This document shows, one piece after another, positions 8,742 through 17,263 of a stretch of 64,000 nt of DNA. Each line of letters starts with the position of its first letter. Position 1 is the stretch's first letter. Below the pieces are notes generated by a model. The model saw only the letters and a program-made list of their open reading frames with translations, did not search any database and was not told the DNA's origin. The DNA lies in the NCBI RefSeq assembly GCF_009909145.1, contig NZ_JAAAPJ010000003.1:310001-374000 (forward strand), written 5' to 3'. This stretch comes from Corallococcus silvisoli (GTDB lineage Bacteria; Myxococcota; Myxococcia; Myxococcales; Myxococcaceae). The position numbers were made by a program, and so were the translations under genes.

Positions 8742-9485
8742 ATGATGGGATTCTCCGTTCAGCGCTGGGCCGCATGGGCCCCCGGCCTCGCTCACCCTGC
8801 CGACTGGGAAGCGTGGCTCGCGAAGCCGCACCCCCTGCCCGCCGAAGGCACGCCCGCCCTGACAGAGATGCCCTCGATGATGCGCCGCCGGGTGGACCGG
8901 CTGGGCCGCATCGCGTTGCAGGCGGCCTATGGCGCCCACGCGGACGCGCCCGACGCGCCGGTGATCTTCGCCTCGCGCTACGGGGACCTGGGCCGCTCGG
9001 TGGAGCTGCTCACGCAGCTGGCCCGCTCGGAGCCCCTGTCGCCCACGTCCTTCAGCCTGTCGGTGCACAACGCCATCGGCGCGCTCTACTCCATCGCGCG
9101 GGGCGACACGGCCTCCTACGGGGCCATCGCCGCGGGCGAGGAGACGGTGGAGGCCGCCTTCATGGAGGCGTGCGGCCTGCTGGCGGACGGCGTCCCCCGG
9201 GTGATGGTCGTCGTCTACGACGAGCCCGTGCCCAGCCCCTGGGAGCACTTCTCCCAGGACGTGGCCTTCCCGCATGCCTGGGCCTGTCTGCTGACGGCCG
9301 GCACGGAGGGGAACACCGTCCGGCTGGGCTGCGCCGCCGGGCCGGCCTCGGATACGGCGGCCCTGGAGCCGGAGCCGGCCGGACTCCCAGCGGACCTGCG
9401 CATCCTGCGCTTTCTCGTCTCTGGCGCCTCGCGGTGGGAGCACGCGGTGGGCGCCCGGCACTGGCGGTGGGAACGCCATGCTTGA
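8742..9485 (+). CDS. apeC: Ketosynthase-like chain length factor of aryl polyene synthesis
   Basis: 247 residues, only about half a ketosynthase, matching the short Ketoacyl-synt_2 type found in aryl polyene (APE) clusters. It keeps the thiolase-like segment SLSVHNAIGALYSIARGD and the following helix GEETVEAAFMEACGLL but has no nucleophilic cysteine in the expected place. This fits a chain length factor that pairs with the active ketosynthase (21342-22520). It is the first gene of the operon; tandem ATGs at 8742 and 8745 are both possible starts. Its stop overlaps the next start by 8 bases, suggesting translational coupling. Confidence 0.88.
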   Translation: MMGFSVQRWAAWAPGLAHPADWEAWLAKPHPLPAEGTPALTEMPSMMRRRVDRLGRIALQAAYGAHADAPDAPVIFASRYGDLGRSVELLTQLARSEPLSPTSFSLSVHNAIGALYSIARGDTASYGAIAAGEETVEAAFMEACGLLADGVPRVMVVVYDEPVPSPWEHFSQDVAFPHAWACLLTAGTEGNTVRLGCAAGPASDTAALEPEPAGLPADLRILRFLVSGASRWEHAVGARHWRWERHA

Positions 9486-10257
9486 GGCGCTGGATCGACC
9501 GTGGCGCATCTTCGCCACCGGGTTGTCGTTCGCCACCTTCGGGTTGGGCGGGCTGGCCCTGCGGCTCATCTACTTCCCGTTGCTCCAGCTGTTCGTGCGC
9601 GAGCCGGCACGGCAGCAGCGGTTGGCGCGGCTGGCGGTGCATCACTCCTTCCGCTTCTTCATCGGCTACATGCGCTTCCTGGGCGTGCTGCGCTACGAGG
9701 TGGAGGGGGTGGAGAAGCTGTCGCGCTCCGGGCTGCTCATCCTGGCCAACCACCCGTCGCTCATCGACGTGGTGTTCCTCATCTCGCTGGTCCCCAACGC
9801 GGACTGCGTGGTGAAGGCGAGCCTGGCGAACAACCCGTTCACGCGCGGCCCCATCCGGGCGACGCGCTACCTGTGCAACGACTCAGGGCCCGGGCTCATC
9901 CAGGACTGCATCGCGTCCGTGAAGGCCGGCAACAACCTCATCATCTTCCCGGAGGGCTCGCGCACGCCCCTCCAGGGGCCCATGCAGCTGCAGCGCGGCG
10001 CCGCCAACATCGCGGTGCGCGGCCCCTGCGACATCACGCCCGTCACCATCCTCTGCGAGCCCCGCGGCCTCACCAAGGGCATGCCGTGGTGGAAGGTGCC
10101 CGCGAGGGCCATGCACTACATCATCCGCGTGGAGGACGACATCCCCGTCTCGTCCAAGGACGCGGACGCGGGCGACGCGGCGAAGGCCGCGCGCCAGCTC
10201 ACCACCCGTCTGCACGATCACTTCTCCCGGGAGAGCCAGGGTCATGTTGGAGCTTGA
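9478..10257 (+). CDS. apeD: 1-acyl-glycerol-3-phosphate acyltransferase-like protein (PlsC family) of the APE operon
   Basis: 259 residues. One or two N-terminal hydrophobic segments (FGLGGLALRLIYFPLLQLF) precede the acyltransferase domain, with catalytic HPSLID (the H-x4-D motif) near residue 98 and the phosphate-binding FPEGSRT motif near residue 160. In APE clusters this enzyme is thought to move the polyene acyl chain from carrier protein to a lipid or lipid-like acceptor at the inner membrane. It overlaps both neighbours and reads through to the first carrier protein gene. Confidence 0.87.
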   Translation: MLEALDRPWRIFATGLSFATFGLGGLALRLIYFPLLQLFVREPARQQRLARLAVHHSFRFFIGYMRFLGVLRYEVEGVEKLSRSGLLILANHPSLIDVVFLISLVPNADCVVKASLANNPFTRGPIRATRYLCNDSGPGLIQDCIASVKAGNNLIIFPEGSRTPLQGPMQLQRGAANIAVRGPCDITPVTILCEPRGLTKGMPWWKVPARAMHYIIRVEDDIPVSSKDADAGDAAKAARQLTTRLHDHFSRESQGHVGA

Positions 10258-10507
10258 GCACGAAATCAAGCGACTGGTCATCGAGACGCTGAACCTCGAA
10301 GACCTCACGCCGGAGGACATCGATCCGGCCGCGCCGCTGTTCGTCGAGGGACTGGGGCTGGATTCCATCGACGCCCTGGAGCTCGGCCTGGCGCTGCAGA
10401 AGTCCTATGGCGTCGTGCTGGCGAGCGACTCCAAGGAGAACCGCCGTCACTTCGCCAGTGTGCGGGCGCTCGCGGATTTCGTCAGCACCCACCGCACGCG
10501 ATCCTGA
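10244..10507 (+). CDS. apeE: Acyl carrier protein 1 of the APE operon
   Basis: 87 residues with the phosphopantetheine attachment site GLGLDSIDALEL (Ser41). It should carry the starter or growing polyene as a thioester. The start overlaps the acyltransferase gene by 14 bases. A second carrier protein follows at once; the assignment of which equals ApeE or ApeF rests on gene order only. Confidence 0.92.
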   Translation: MLELEHEIKRLVIETLNLEDLTPEDIDPAAPLFVEGLGLDSIDALELGLALQKSYGVVLASDSKENRRHFASVRALADFVSTHRTRS

Positions 10508-10538
10508 GCCCCCCAAAACCAGAGCGAGGAGTCACCCC

Positions 10539-10799
10539 ATGACCAAGGACGAGTTGTTCGAGCGCCTGAGCGCCATCCTCCAGGAAACCTTCGACATCGA
10601 GCCGTCGCGCATCATCCCGGAGGCGCGGCTGCACGACGACCTGGACATCGACAGCATTGACGCCATCGACCTGCTGGTGCGCCTGAAGCCGGTGGCGGGC
10701 CAGCGCGTTCCGCCGGAGGTCTTCCGCTCCGTGCGCACGCTGCAGGACGTGGTGGACGCGCTGCACGGGCTGCTCGGCAGCGACTCCGCCGCCGCGTGA
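10539..10799 (+). CDS. apeF: Acyl carrier protein 2 of the APE operon
   Basis: 86 residues with the attachment motif DLDIDSIDAIDL (Ser39). GAGGAG lies ~10 bases before the ATG, one of the few clear ribosome sites inside the operon; unlike most neighbours it does not overlap the gene before it. APE systems use two carrier proteins with distinct roles (starter loading and chain extension); which is which cannot be read from the sequence. Confidence 0.92.
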   Translation: MTKDELFERLSAILQETFDIEPSRIIPEARLHDDLDIDSIDAIDLLVRLKPVAGQRVPPEVFRSVRTLQDVVDALHGLLGSDSAAA

Positions 10800-11347
10800 A
10801 GCGTCTGCGCCCGGTGCTGTTGGGGCTCGTGAGCCTCGCCTACCCGCCGCTCGTCTATCTGGGCCTGGGCCACTTCGAGCCCCGCTGGATGGCGCTGCCC
10901 CTGGCGGCCATGGCGGTGGTGCGCGCGGTGGCCACGCGGGAGAAGATGTGGCTCGCGGCCGCGGTGGGCGCCCTGGTGCTCGCGGGCTCCAGCATGCTGG
11001 GCAACCACGCGCTGCCCCTGAAGCTCTACCCGGTGCTGGTGAACGCGGTGCTGCTCACCGTCTTCGCCACCAGCCTCGCGTACCCCCCCAGCGTGATCGA
11101 GCGGCTGGCGCGCCTGCGGGAGAAGGACCTGCCCCCGTCGGGCGTGGTGTACACGCGCCGGGTGACGCAGGTGTGGTGCGGCTTCTTCGTCCTCAACGGC
11201 GCGCTCGCGCTCATCACCGCGCTGTGGGCGAGCGACGCGACCTGGGCGCTCTACAATGGCCTCATCGCCTACGGACTCATGGGCCTGCTGTTCGCGGGTG
11301 AGTGGGTGGTGCGGCAGCGGGTGCGCGCACGGCACGCCCATGGTTGA
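10796..11347 (+). CDS. Small inner-membrane protein of the APE operon (COG4648 type)
   Basis: 183 residues with about five to six membrane segments and no soluble domain. GTG start overlapping the previous stop (GTGA). Position between the carrier proteins and the adenylation enzyme matches the conserved membrane protein of E. coli and Xenorhabdus APE clusters (the ApeG position). Function is unknown; proposed roles in membrane anchoring or transport are inference. Confidence 0.82.
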   Translation: MKRLRPVLLGLVSLAYPPLVYLGLGHFEPRWMALPLAAMAVVRAVATREKMWLAAAVGALVLAGSSMLGNHALPLKLYPVLVNAVLLTVFATSLAYPPSVIERLARLREKDLPPSGVVYTRRVTQVWCGFFVLNGALALITALWASDATWALYNGLIAYGLMGLLFAGEWVVRQRVRARHAHG

Positions 11348-13040
11348 GCCGCTCGCGCTCGAGGAGCTCCTCGTCCACGGCCGCCCGTCCGGGCACCCCG
11401 TGGCGCGGCGGGAGGGAGCGGTGCTGGACCTGGGCGCGCTCCAGTCGCGGGTCGCCGGCTGGCGCGCGGCCTTCGAAGCCCACGGCGGCAAGCGCTTCGC
11501 GCTCTTCACGGACGACACCTTCGACTTCGCGAGCGCGCTCCTGGGGGCCTGGCACGCGGGCGCCTGCGTCTACCTCCCCGCGGACGCGCGCCCCGCCACG
11601 CTGGAGGCGCTGCGCCCCCACGTGGACGCCTTCGCCGTCAGGGCCCCTCCGGGCCTGACGCCGCTGTCGCCCGCGAAGTCCGGCCCCCGCGACTTCCAGC
11701 GGCTGTCGCCAGACCTCGCCGCGCTGGTCGTCTACACGTCGGGCTCCAGCGGCGAACCCACCGCCATCCCCAAGCGCCTGTCACAGCTGTCCCGCGAGGT
11801 GGCCACGCTGGGCGCGCTGTTCGACGCGGACCTGGGGGACGTGCCCGTGCTCTCCACCGTGTCGCACCAGCACATCTACGGCCTGCTGTTCCGGGTGCTG
11901 TGGCCGCTGGCGTCCGGCCGCGTCTTCGACGCGCACGCGCTGCCCTACCCCGAGGACATCGTGGCCGCGCTCCAGCCGGGCCCCGCGCTGCTGGTGGCGA
12001 GCCCCGCGCACCTCAAGCGCCTGCCGTCCACGATGGACTGGTCCCCCGTGCGCGGCCACCTGCGCGGGCTGTTCTCCTCGGGAGGACCGCTGAGCCTCGA
12101 GGCGCTCCAGGCCTGCCGCGAGCGGCTGGGCCGGGCGCCGGTGGAGGTCTACGGCAGCTCGGAGACGGGCGGCGTCGCGTGGCGCCGGCGCGAAACGGAT
12201 GACGACGCCTCGTGGCGCACGATGCCGGGCGTGGAGGTGCGCGCCGACGAAGAGGCGCTGTGCGTCCGCTCGCCCCACCTGGACCTGCCCCAAGGCGCGT
12301 GGTTCACGACGGAGGACCGCGCGCGGCCCGTCCCCGGCGGCTTCCAGCTCCTGGGGCGCCGCGACCGGCTGCTCAAGCTGGAGGAGAAGCGCGTCTCGCT
12401 GAGCGCCATGGAGCGGACGCTGGTGGACGGGGGGCTGCTACGCGAGGCGCGGGTGCTACCGCTCTCGGAGGGCCAGCGGGTGGTGCTCGCGGTGGTGGGG
12501 GTGCCGGACGCGGAGGGCTGGCGGCTCCAGGAGTCGGGGGGCAGGCGCTCCCTGAACCAGGCGCTGCGCGAGAAGCTGGCCCCGCACTTCGACTCCAGTG
12601 CCTTGCCGCGCCGGTTCCGGTATCTGGAGGCCATGCCGGTCAACTCCCAGGGCAAGTCCACCGAGGCGGCGCTCACCGCCCTCTTCGATCCGAAGCGCCC
12701 CCCGTTTCGCGTGCGCGAGCGCTCCCCCGAGCGCGTGCTCCTGGCGGTGGAGGTCCCCGCGAGCTCGCCGTACTTCGACGGGCACTTCCCGGGCTCGCCC
12801 ATCCTGCCGGGCGTCGTCCAGATTGAGTGGGCGCTCTTGCTGGGCCGCGAGCACTTCGCGCTGCCGCCGGACTTCCTACGGCTGGAGACGGTGAAGTTCC
12901 AGCAGGTCATCCCGCCCGGCGCGCACCTGACGCTGGAGCTCACCTGGGCGGCGGAGTCCGGGCGGCTGGGCTTCAAGTTGACGTCGGACGTGGGCGCGCA
13001 CGCCAGCGGCCGCATCGTGCTGGGTGGAGGGGTGGGATGA
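11340..13040 (+). CDS. Fused aryl-acid adenylation enzyme and hotdog dehydratase (ApeH-ApeI fusion)
   Basis: 566 residues in two parts. Residues ~1-445 are an AMP-forming acyl ligase: VVYTSGSSGEP (~131-140, A3), EVYGSSETGG (~269-278, A5), GRRDRLLKLEEKRVS (~339-353, A8) and the A10 lysine in VNSQGKST (Lys439). Residues ~455-560 are a FabA/FabZ-like hotdog fold with SPYFDGHFPGSPILPG, His482 being the expected catalytic histidine. The first part should activate the aryl starter and load it on a carrier protein; the second should dehydrate beta-hydroxyacyl intermediates. In enterobacterial APE clusters these are two genes in this order. ATG at 11340 overlaps the previous gene by 8 bases. Confidence 0.9.
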   Translation: MVEPLALEELLVHGRPSGHPVARREGAVLDLGALQSRVAGWRAAFEAHGGKRFALFTDDTFDFASALLGAWHAGACVYLPADARPATLEALRPHVDAFAVRAPPGLTPLSPAKSGPRDFQRLSPDLAALVVYTSGSSGEPTAIPKRLSQLSREVATLGALFDADLGDVPVLSTVSHQHIYGLLFRVLWPLASGRVFDAHALPYPEDIVAALQPGPALLVASPAHLKRLPSTMDWSPVRGHLRGLFSSGGPLSLEALQACRERLGRAPVEVYGSSETGGVAWRRRETDDDASWRTMPGVEVRADEEALCVRSPHLDLPQGAWFTTEDRARPVPGGFQLLGRRDRLLKLEEKRVSLSAMERTLVDGGLLREARVLPLSEGQRVVLAVVGVPDAEGWRLQESGGRRSLNQALREKLAPHFDSSALPRRFRYLEAMPVNSQGKSTEAALTALFDPKRPPFRVRERSPERVLLAVEVPASSPYFDGHFPGSPILPGVVQIEWALLLGREHFALPPDFLRLETVKFQQVIPPGAHLTLELTWAAESGRLGFKLTSDVGAHASGRIVLGGGVG

Positions 13041-13774
13041 AGGTCTGCGCGGTGATTCCGGTCTACAACCACGGCGAGGCCGTGGGCGCGGTGGTGAAGG
13101 CCGTGAGAAGCCACGGGCTGCCGTGCGTGCTGGTGGACGACGGCAGCGAGCCCGGCTGCGCGGCCGTGCTGGACGGCCTGGCGCGCGAGGACAGCTCGCA
13201 CGTGGAGGTGGTCCGCCTGCCCCAGAACGAGGGCAAGGGCGGCGCGATGATGGCGGGCCTGCGCGCGGCCCGGTCGCGGGGCTACAGCCACGCGCTCCAG
13301 ATTGACGCGGACGGCCAGCACGACGCGAACGACATCCCGCGCTTCCTGGAGCTGGCGAAGGCGAGCCCCGACACGCTGGTGTGCGGCACGCCCGTCTACG
13401 ACGAGTCCGTGCCCAAGGGCCGGCTGTACGGCCGCTACGCCACGCACATCTGGGTGTGGATCAACACGCTGTCGTTCGCCATCCGCGACTCCATGTGCGG
13501 CTTCCGCGTGTACCCGCTGGCCCCCACCGTGGCGCTCATCGACTCGGTGCGCATCGGCAAGCGGATGGACTTCGACGTGGAGGTGCTGGTGCGCCTGTTC
13601 TGGCGCGGCATGCGCATCCTCAACCAGCCCACCCGGGTGCGCTACCCCACCGACGGCATCTCCCATTTCGACGTGCTCTGGGACAACGTGCGCATCTCCG
13701 GCATGCACGCCCGGCTCTTCTTCGGGATGCTGCCCCGGCTGCCCCTGCTCCTGTGGCGCAAGGTGGTGCGATGA
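13037..13774 (+). CDS. apeJ: Family 2 glycosyltransferase of the APE operon
   Basis: 245 residues with the GT-A signature: CAVIPVYNHGEAV, LVDDGSE, and DADGQHD for nucleotide-sugar and metal binding. This domain corresponds to the N-terminal part of ApeJ-type proteins, which in enterobacterial clusters carry glycosyl- and acyltransferase domains on one chain; here they are separate genes. Probably adds a sugar to the polyene or its lipid carrier. ATGA overlaps with the genes on both sides. Confidence 0.88.
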   Translation: MKVCAVIPVYNHGEAVGAVVKAVRSHGLPCVLVDDGSEPGCAAVLDGLAREDSSHVEVVRLPQNEGKGGAMMAGLRAARSRGYSHALQIDADGQHDANDIPRFLELAKASPDTLVCGTPVYDESVPKGRLYGRYATHIWVWINTLSFAIRDSMCGFRVYPLAPTVALIDSVRIGKRMDFDVEVLVRLFWRGMRILNQPTRVRYPTDGISHFDVLWDNVRISGMHARLFFGMLPRLPLLLWRKVVR

Positions 13775-14718
13775 AGTCCCGCCACTGGGCGGAGATGGGA
13801 GAGACCACCTTCGTCGCCGGCATCTGGGTGCTGTACTGGATCCACCGGCTGCTGGGCCGCTGGCCCTTCCGCGTCTGCCTCTACCCGGTGGTGCTGGTGC
13901 ACTGGCTGAGCCGGCCCTCGCTGCGGCAGGCGTCGCGCCAGTACCTGGAGCGGATGCAGGCCGCCACGGGCGCGCTGGGGCATCCGCCCCGCGGGCGCGA
14001 CAGCGTGCGCCACGTGCTGGCCTTCGCGGAGACCATGCTCGACAAGCTGCTGGCGGTGAGCGGGCGCTACCATTTCGAGCGCGTGCGCACCGAGGGCCGC
14101 GAGGAGTTCTACCAGGCCGCGAAGGCGGGCCGGGGCGGCGTCATCGTCACCGCGCACATGGGCTGCCTGGAGCTGTGCCGCACCATGGCCGAGCGCCGGG
14201 GCGAGGTGAAGCTCAACATCCTGGTGCACACGCTGCACGCGGAGCAGTTCAACCGCCTGCTCAAGCGGCTCAACCCGGAGAATGACTTCCGGCTGATGGA
14301 GGTCACCGACATGGGCCCCGCCACCGCCGTCGCGCTCAACGAGCGCGTGGAGGCCGGCGAGTTCGTGGTCATCGCGGGAGATCGCATCCCCGTGAATGCC
14401 AGCCAGACCGTGCGCGTCGACTTCCTGGGCCACCCGGCGCCATTTCCGGTGGGCCCCTACGTGCTGGCGGCGCTGCTCAAGTGTCCGCTCTACCTGCTGG
14501 GCTGCATCCATGAAGGCGACGGCTACACCATCCACTTCGAGCGCCTGTTCGAGCGCGTCACCCTGCCCCGGGGCCAGCGCGAGGCCGCCCTCACCGACTG
14601 CGCGCGCCACTACGTGGGCCGGGTGACGGCGCTCCTCCAGCGCGCGCCCTATGACTGGTTCAACTTCTTTCCCTTCTGGGATCAGGTGAATGTCTCCGCG
14701 AAGCCCCCTACCTTCTGA
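13771..14718 (+). CDS. Lipid A biosynthesis-type acyltransferase (LpxL/HtrB family) of the APE operon
   Basis: 315 residues. N-terminal hydrophobic stretch (TFVAGIWVLYWIHRLLGRWP), then the HtrB-like core with AHMGCLELC (the H-x4-D/E motif as HMGCLE) and VIAGDRIPV. It ends NFFPFWDQV, close to the FFPFWD ending of APE acyltransferases. It likely transfers the polyene to a lipid acceptor at the inner membrane. The first base of its ATG falls in the last codon of the glycosyltransferase gene, with which it probably acts as the second half of ApeJ. Confidence 0.87.
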   Translation: MKSRHWAEMGETTFVAGIWVLYWIHRLLGRWPFRVCLYPVVLVHWLSRPSLRQASRQYLERMQAATGALGHPPRGRDSVRHVLAFAETMLDKLLAVSGRYHFERVRTEGREEFYQAAKAGRGGVIVTAHMGCLELCRTMAERRGEVKLNILVHTLHAEQFNRLLKRLNPENDFRLMEVTDMGPATAVALNERVEAGEFVVIAGDRIPVNASQTVRVDFLGHPAPFPVGPYVLAALLKCPLYLLGCIHEGDGYTIHFERLFERVTLPRGQREAALTDCARHYVGRVTALLQRAPYDWFNFFPFWDQVNVSAKPPTF

Positions 14719-16249
14719 CACCCCGGTGCGCTTCGACGGCGGGCGGCTGACGCTCGAGGACGTGGGCGCGCTCGCGCGGCGGGAGCGCCCGGCCCGGTTG
14801 GGCACCGACCCCGGCTTCCGCCAGCGCATCGCCAGGGGCGCCGCGTTCCTGGACCGGCTGCTCGCGGAGGACGGCGTCATCTACGGCGTCACCACCGGCT
14901 ACGGCGACTCCGTGACGGTGTCCATCCCGCCCGCGCTGGTCGCGGAGCTGCCGCACCACCTCTACACGTACCACGGCATCGGCGCGGGCCGCTTCCTCAC
15001 GCCCGAGGAGACGCGCGCGGTGCTGGCCACGCGGCTCGCTTCGCTGGCGCAGGGCTTCTCCGGCGTGGGCGTGGCGCTGCTCACCCAGCTGGAGCTGCTG
15101 CTCCAGCACGACGTGCTGCCCCTGATCCCCGCGGAGGGCTCCGTGGGCGCGTCCGGCGACCTCACGCCCCTGTCGTACGTGGCGGCGGTGCTCTGCGGCG
15201 AGCGCGACGTGTGGCACCAGGGCGAGCGCAAGCCCGCCGCGGCGGTGCTCCCGGCGCTGGGCATCACGCCCCTCCAGCTGCGGCCCAAGGAGGGGCTGGC
15301 CATCATGAACGGCACCGCCGTGATGACGGCCCTGGCGTGCCTGGCGTGGGAGCGCGCGGAGTACCTGTCGCGGCTGGCCACGCGGCTCACCGCCTTCAAC
15401 GTGCTGGCGAGCGCCGGCAACGCGCACCACTACGACGAGACGCTCTTCGCGGCCAAGCCGCACGCGGGCCAGCAGCGCGTGGCGGCGCGGCTGCGCGCGG
15501 ACCTGGTGTCGGACAAGCCGCCGCGCAACGAGCAGCGGCTCCAGGACCGCTATTCGCTCCGGTGCGCGCCGCACGTCATCGGCGTGCTGGAGGACGCGCT
15601 GCCGTTCTTCCGCACGCTCATCGAGAACGAGCTGAACAGCGCCAACGACAACCCGCTCATCGACCCGGACGGCGAGCGGGTGCTGCACGGCGGCCACTTC
15701 TACGGCGGCCACATCGCCTTCGCCATGGATGGGCTGAAGACCGCGGTGGCCAACGTGGCGGACCTCCTGGACCGTCAGCTGGCGCTCCTGGTGGATCCGC
15801 GCTTCAACCACGGCCTGCCCGCCAACCTCTCCGCCTCCACCGGCGCGCGCGCGGCCATCAACCACGGCCTCAAGGCGGCGCAGATCAGCGTCTCCGCGTG
15901 GACCGCGGAGGCCCTCAAGCAGACGATGCCCGCGTCCGTCTTCTCCCGCTCCACGGAGTGCCACAACCAGGACAAGGTGAGCATGGGCACCATCGCCGCG
16001 CGCGACTGCCTGCGCGTCCTGGAGCTGACCGAACAGGTGGCGGCGGCGATGCTCATCGCCGCGCGCCAGGGCGTCACCCTGCGCCAGCGCCTGGACGCGG
16101 ACGCGAAGCCCGGCCCCGCGCTGGCCGCGATGCACGCGGACCTGGAGGCGCGCATCCCCCTGCTGGTGGAGGACCGGGCCCTGGACACGGAGCTCCAGGG
16201 CCTGCTCACCGCCATCCGCCACCGCGAGTGGAGGCTGCATGAAGCCTGA
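14690..16249 (+). CDS. Aromatic amino acid ammonia-lyase (HAL/TAL/PAL family) of the APE operon
   Basis: 519 residues. The MIO cofactor-forming Ala-Ser-Gly is at 154-156 (GSVGASGDLTPLS). Other family marks are VIYGVTTGYGD (~63-73), NGTAVMT, YSLRCAPHVIG, NSANDNPLID and QDKVSMGT. The selectivity segment reads YTYHGIGAG, aligned with SHAAGVG in histidine and SHSSGTG in flavobacterial tyrosine lyases, so substrate is not settled. In flexirubin-type clusters the enzyme deaminates tyrosine to 4-coumarate, the aryl starter; that role fits the operon. No histidine-degradation genes are near. Overlaps the acyltransferase gene by 29 bases. Confidence 0.92.
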   Translation: MSPRSPLPSDTPVRFDGGRLTLEDVGALARRERPARLGTDPGFRQRIARGAAFLDRLLAEDGVIYGVTTGYGDSVTVSIPPALVAELPHHLYTYHGIGAGRFLTPEETRAVLATRLASLAQGFSGVGVALLTQLELLLQHDVLPLIPAEGSVGASGDLTPLSYVAAVLCGERDVWHQGERKPAAAVLPALGITPLQLRPKEGLAIMNGTAVMTALACLAWERAEYLSRLATRLTAFNVLASAGNAHHYDETLFAAKPHAGQQRVAARLRADLVSDKPPRNEQRLQDRYSLRCAPHVIGVLEDALPFFRTLIENELNSANDNPLIDPDGERVLHGGHFYGGHIAFAMDGLKTAVANVADLLDRQLALLVDPRFNHGLPANLSASTGARAAINHGLKAAQISVSAWTAEALKQTMPASVFSRSTECHNQDKVSMGTIAARDCLRVLELTEQVAAAMLIAARQGVTLRQRLDADAKPGPALAAMHADLEARIPLLVEDRALDTELQGLLTAIRHREWRLHEA

Positions 16250-16658
16250 CCTGAGCTGCGAGCTCGAAATCGATCCCCCGTTCCACGACCTCGACATGAT
16301 GGAGATCGTCTGGCACGGCCACTACGTGAAGTACCTGGAGCTGGCGCGCGCCGTGCTGCTGCGGCGCCACGACTACGACTGGCCCCAGATGCGCGAGTCC
16401 GGCTACGGCTGGCCCGTGGTGGAGATGAAGCTCAAGTACGTCGCGCCCATCTCCTACAAGCAGCGCATCATCGTGCGCGCCGAAATCACCGAATGGGAGA
16501 ACCGGCTGCGCTTCGACTACCTGCTGCGCGACGCGGACACCGGGCGCAAGGTGAACCAGGCCCACACGCTGCAAGTGGCGGTGTCCCTCAAGACGGGTGA
16601 GATGCAGTTCGTCTGCCCGGAGATCCTCTGGAAGAAGTTGGGAGTGTGGCCCGAATGA
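16239..16658 (+). CDS. apeK: Hotdog thioesterase (4HBT family) of the APE operon
   Basis: 139 residues of the 4-hydroxybenzoyl-CoA thioesterase fold with the sequence HDLDMMEIVWHGHYVKYLELAR: the Asp of HDLDMM and HGHYVKYLE helix are the usual active-site region. Likely releases the finished or stalled polyene from its carrier protein. Start overlaps the lyase gene by 11 bases and its stop overlaps the next ATG. Confidence 0.88.
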   Translation: MKPDLSCELEIDPPFHDLDMMEIVWHGHYVKYLELARAVLLRRHDYDWPQMRESGYGWPVVEMKLKYVAPISYKQRIIVRAEITEWENRLRFDYLLRDADTGRKVNQAHTLQVAVSLKTGEMQFVCPEILWKKLGVWPE

Positions 16659-17263
16659 GACCCCTGCTCGTGCTCACCTTCGCGCTCCTGTCCGTGAGCG
16701 CCCATGCCGCGGACCTGGTGAAGGACGTGCGCGCCCGGCTGCTGGACGCGCCGCTCATCCGCGGGCAGTTCGAACAGAAGAAGACCGTGGCGGGCTTCAA
16801 GAAGCCGCTGGTGTCCAAGGGGGACTTCCTCCTGGCCCGCGACCAGGGCGTGTTGTGGAACACGCGCACGCCGTTCGCCTCCACGCTGACGGTCACGCGC
16901 AAGTCGCTGAGCGCCGAGCAGGGCACGGGCGGCGCGGCCTACCACCTGGACTCCGCGAAGGAGCCCGCGCTGGCGGCGGTGAACGAGCTGCTCTTCTCGC
17001 TGCTCGCGGGCGACGTGGCCGCCCTCCAGAAGCGCTTCACGGTGGAGGGGGAGCTGGTGGGCGCCGCGGGCTGGACGCTGGAGCTGACGCCCACGGACGC
17101 GGGGCTCGCGCGCGTCTTCAAGCACATCCACCTGGAGGGCGACGGCTACGTGCGCCAGGTGCGGTTGGATGAAACGCGCGGAGACGTGAGCGTCATCGTC
17201 TTCGACCAGCTGGCGCGGACGCCTCCCCCCGACGCCACGGAAACCGAACGCCTTGGCAAATAA
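16655..17263 (+). CDS. apeL: LolA-like outer-membrane lipoprotein carrier of the APE operon
   Basis: 202 residues with a Sec signal peptide cleaved after AHA (MRPLLVLTFALLSVSAHA). The mature part fits the LolA half-barrel: IRGQFEQKKTVAGFKKPLVS is the usual first strand pair of the APE-cluster LolA-like proteins. It should ferry a lipidic substrate, presumably the polyene lipid, across the periplasm. An upstream GTG at 16646 is possible; the ATG at 16655 overlapping the previous stop was preferred. Confidence 0.87.
   Translation: MRPLLVLTFALLSVSAHAADLVKDVRARLLDAPLIRGQFEQKKTVAGFKKPLVSKGDFLLARDQGVLWNTRTPFASTLTVTRKSLSAEQGTGGAAYHLDSAKEPALAAVNELLFSLLAGDVAALQKRFTVEGELVGAAGWTLELTPTDAGLARVFKHIHLEGDGYVRQVRLDETRGDVSVIVFDQLARTPPPDATETERLGK

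Noticed and set aside
14690..16249. Histidine ammonia-lyase of histidine degradation
   Set aside because: No hutU, hutI or hutG nearby and the gene is embedded in the pigment operon; aromatic starter supply is more likely.
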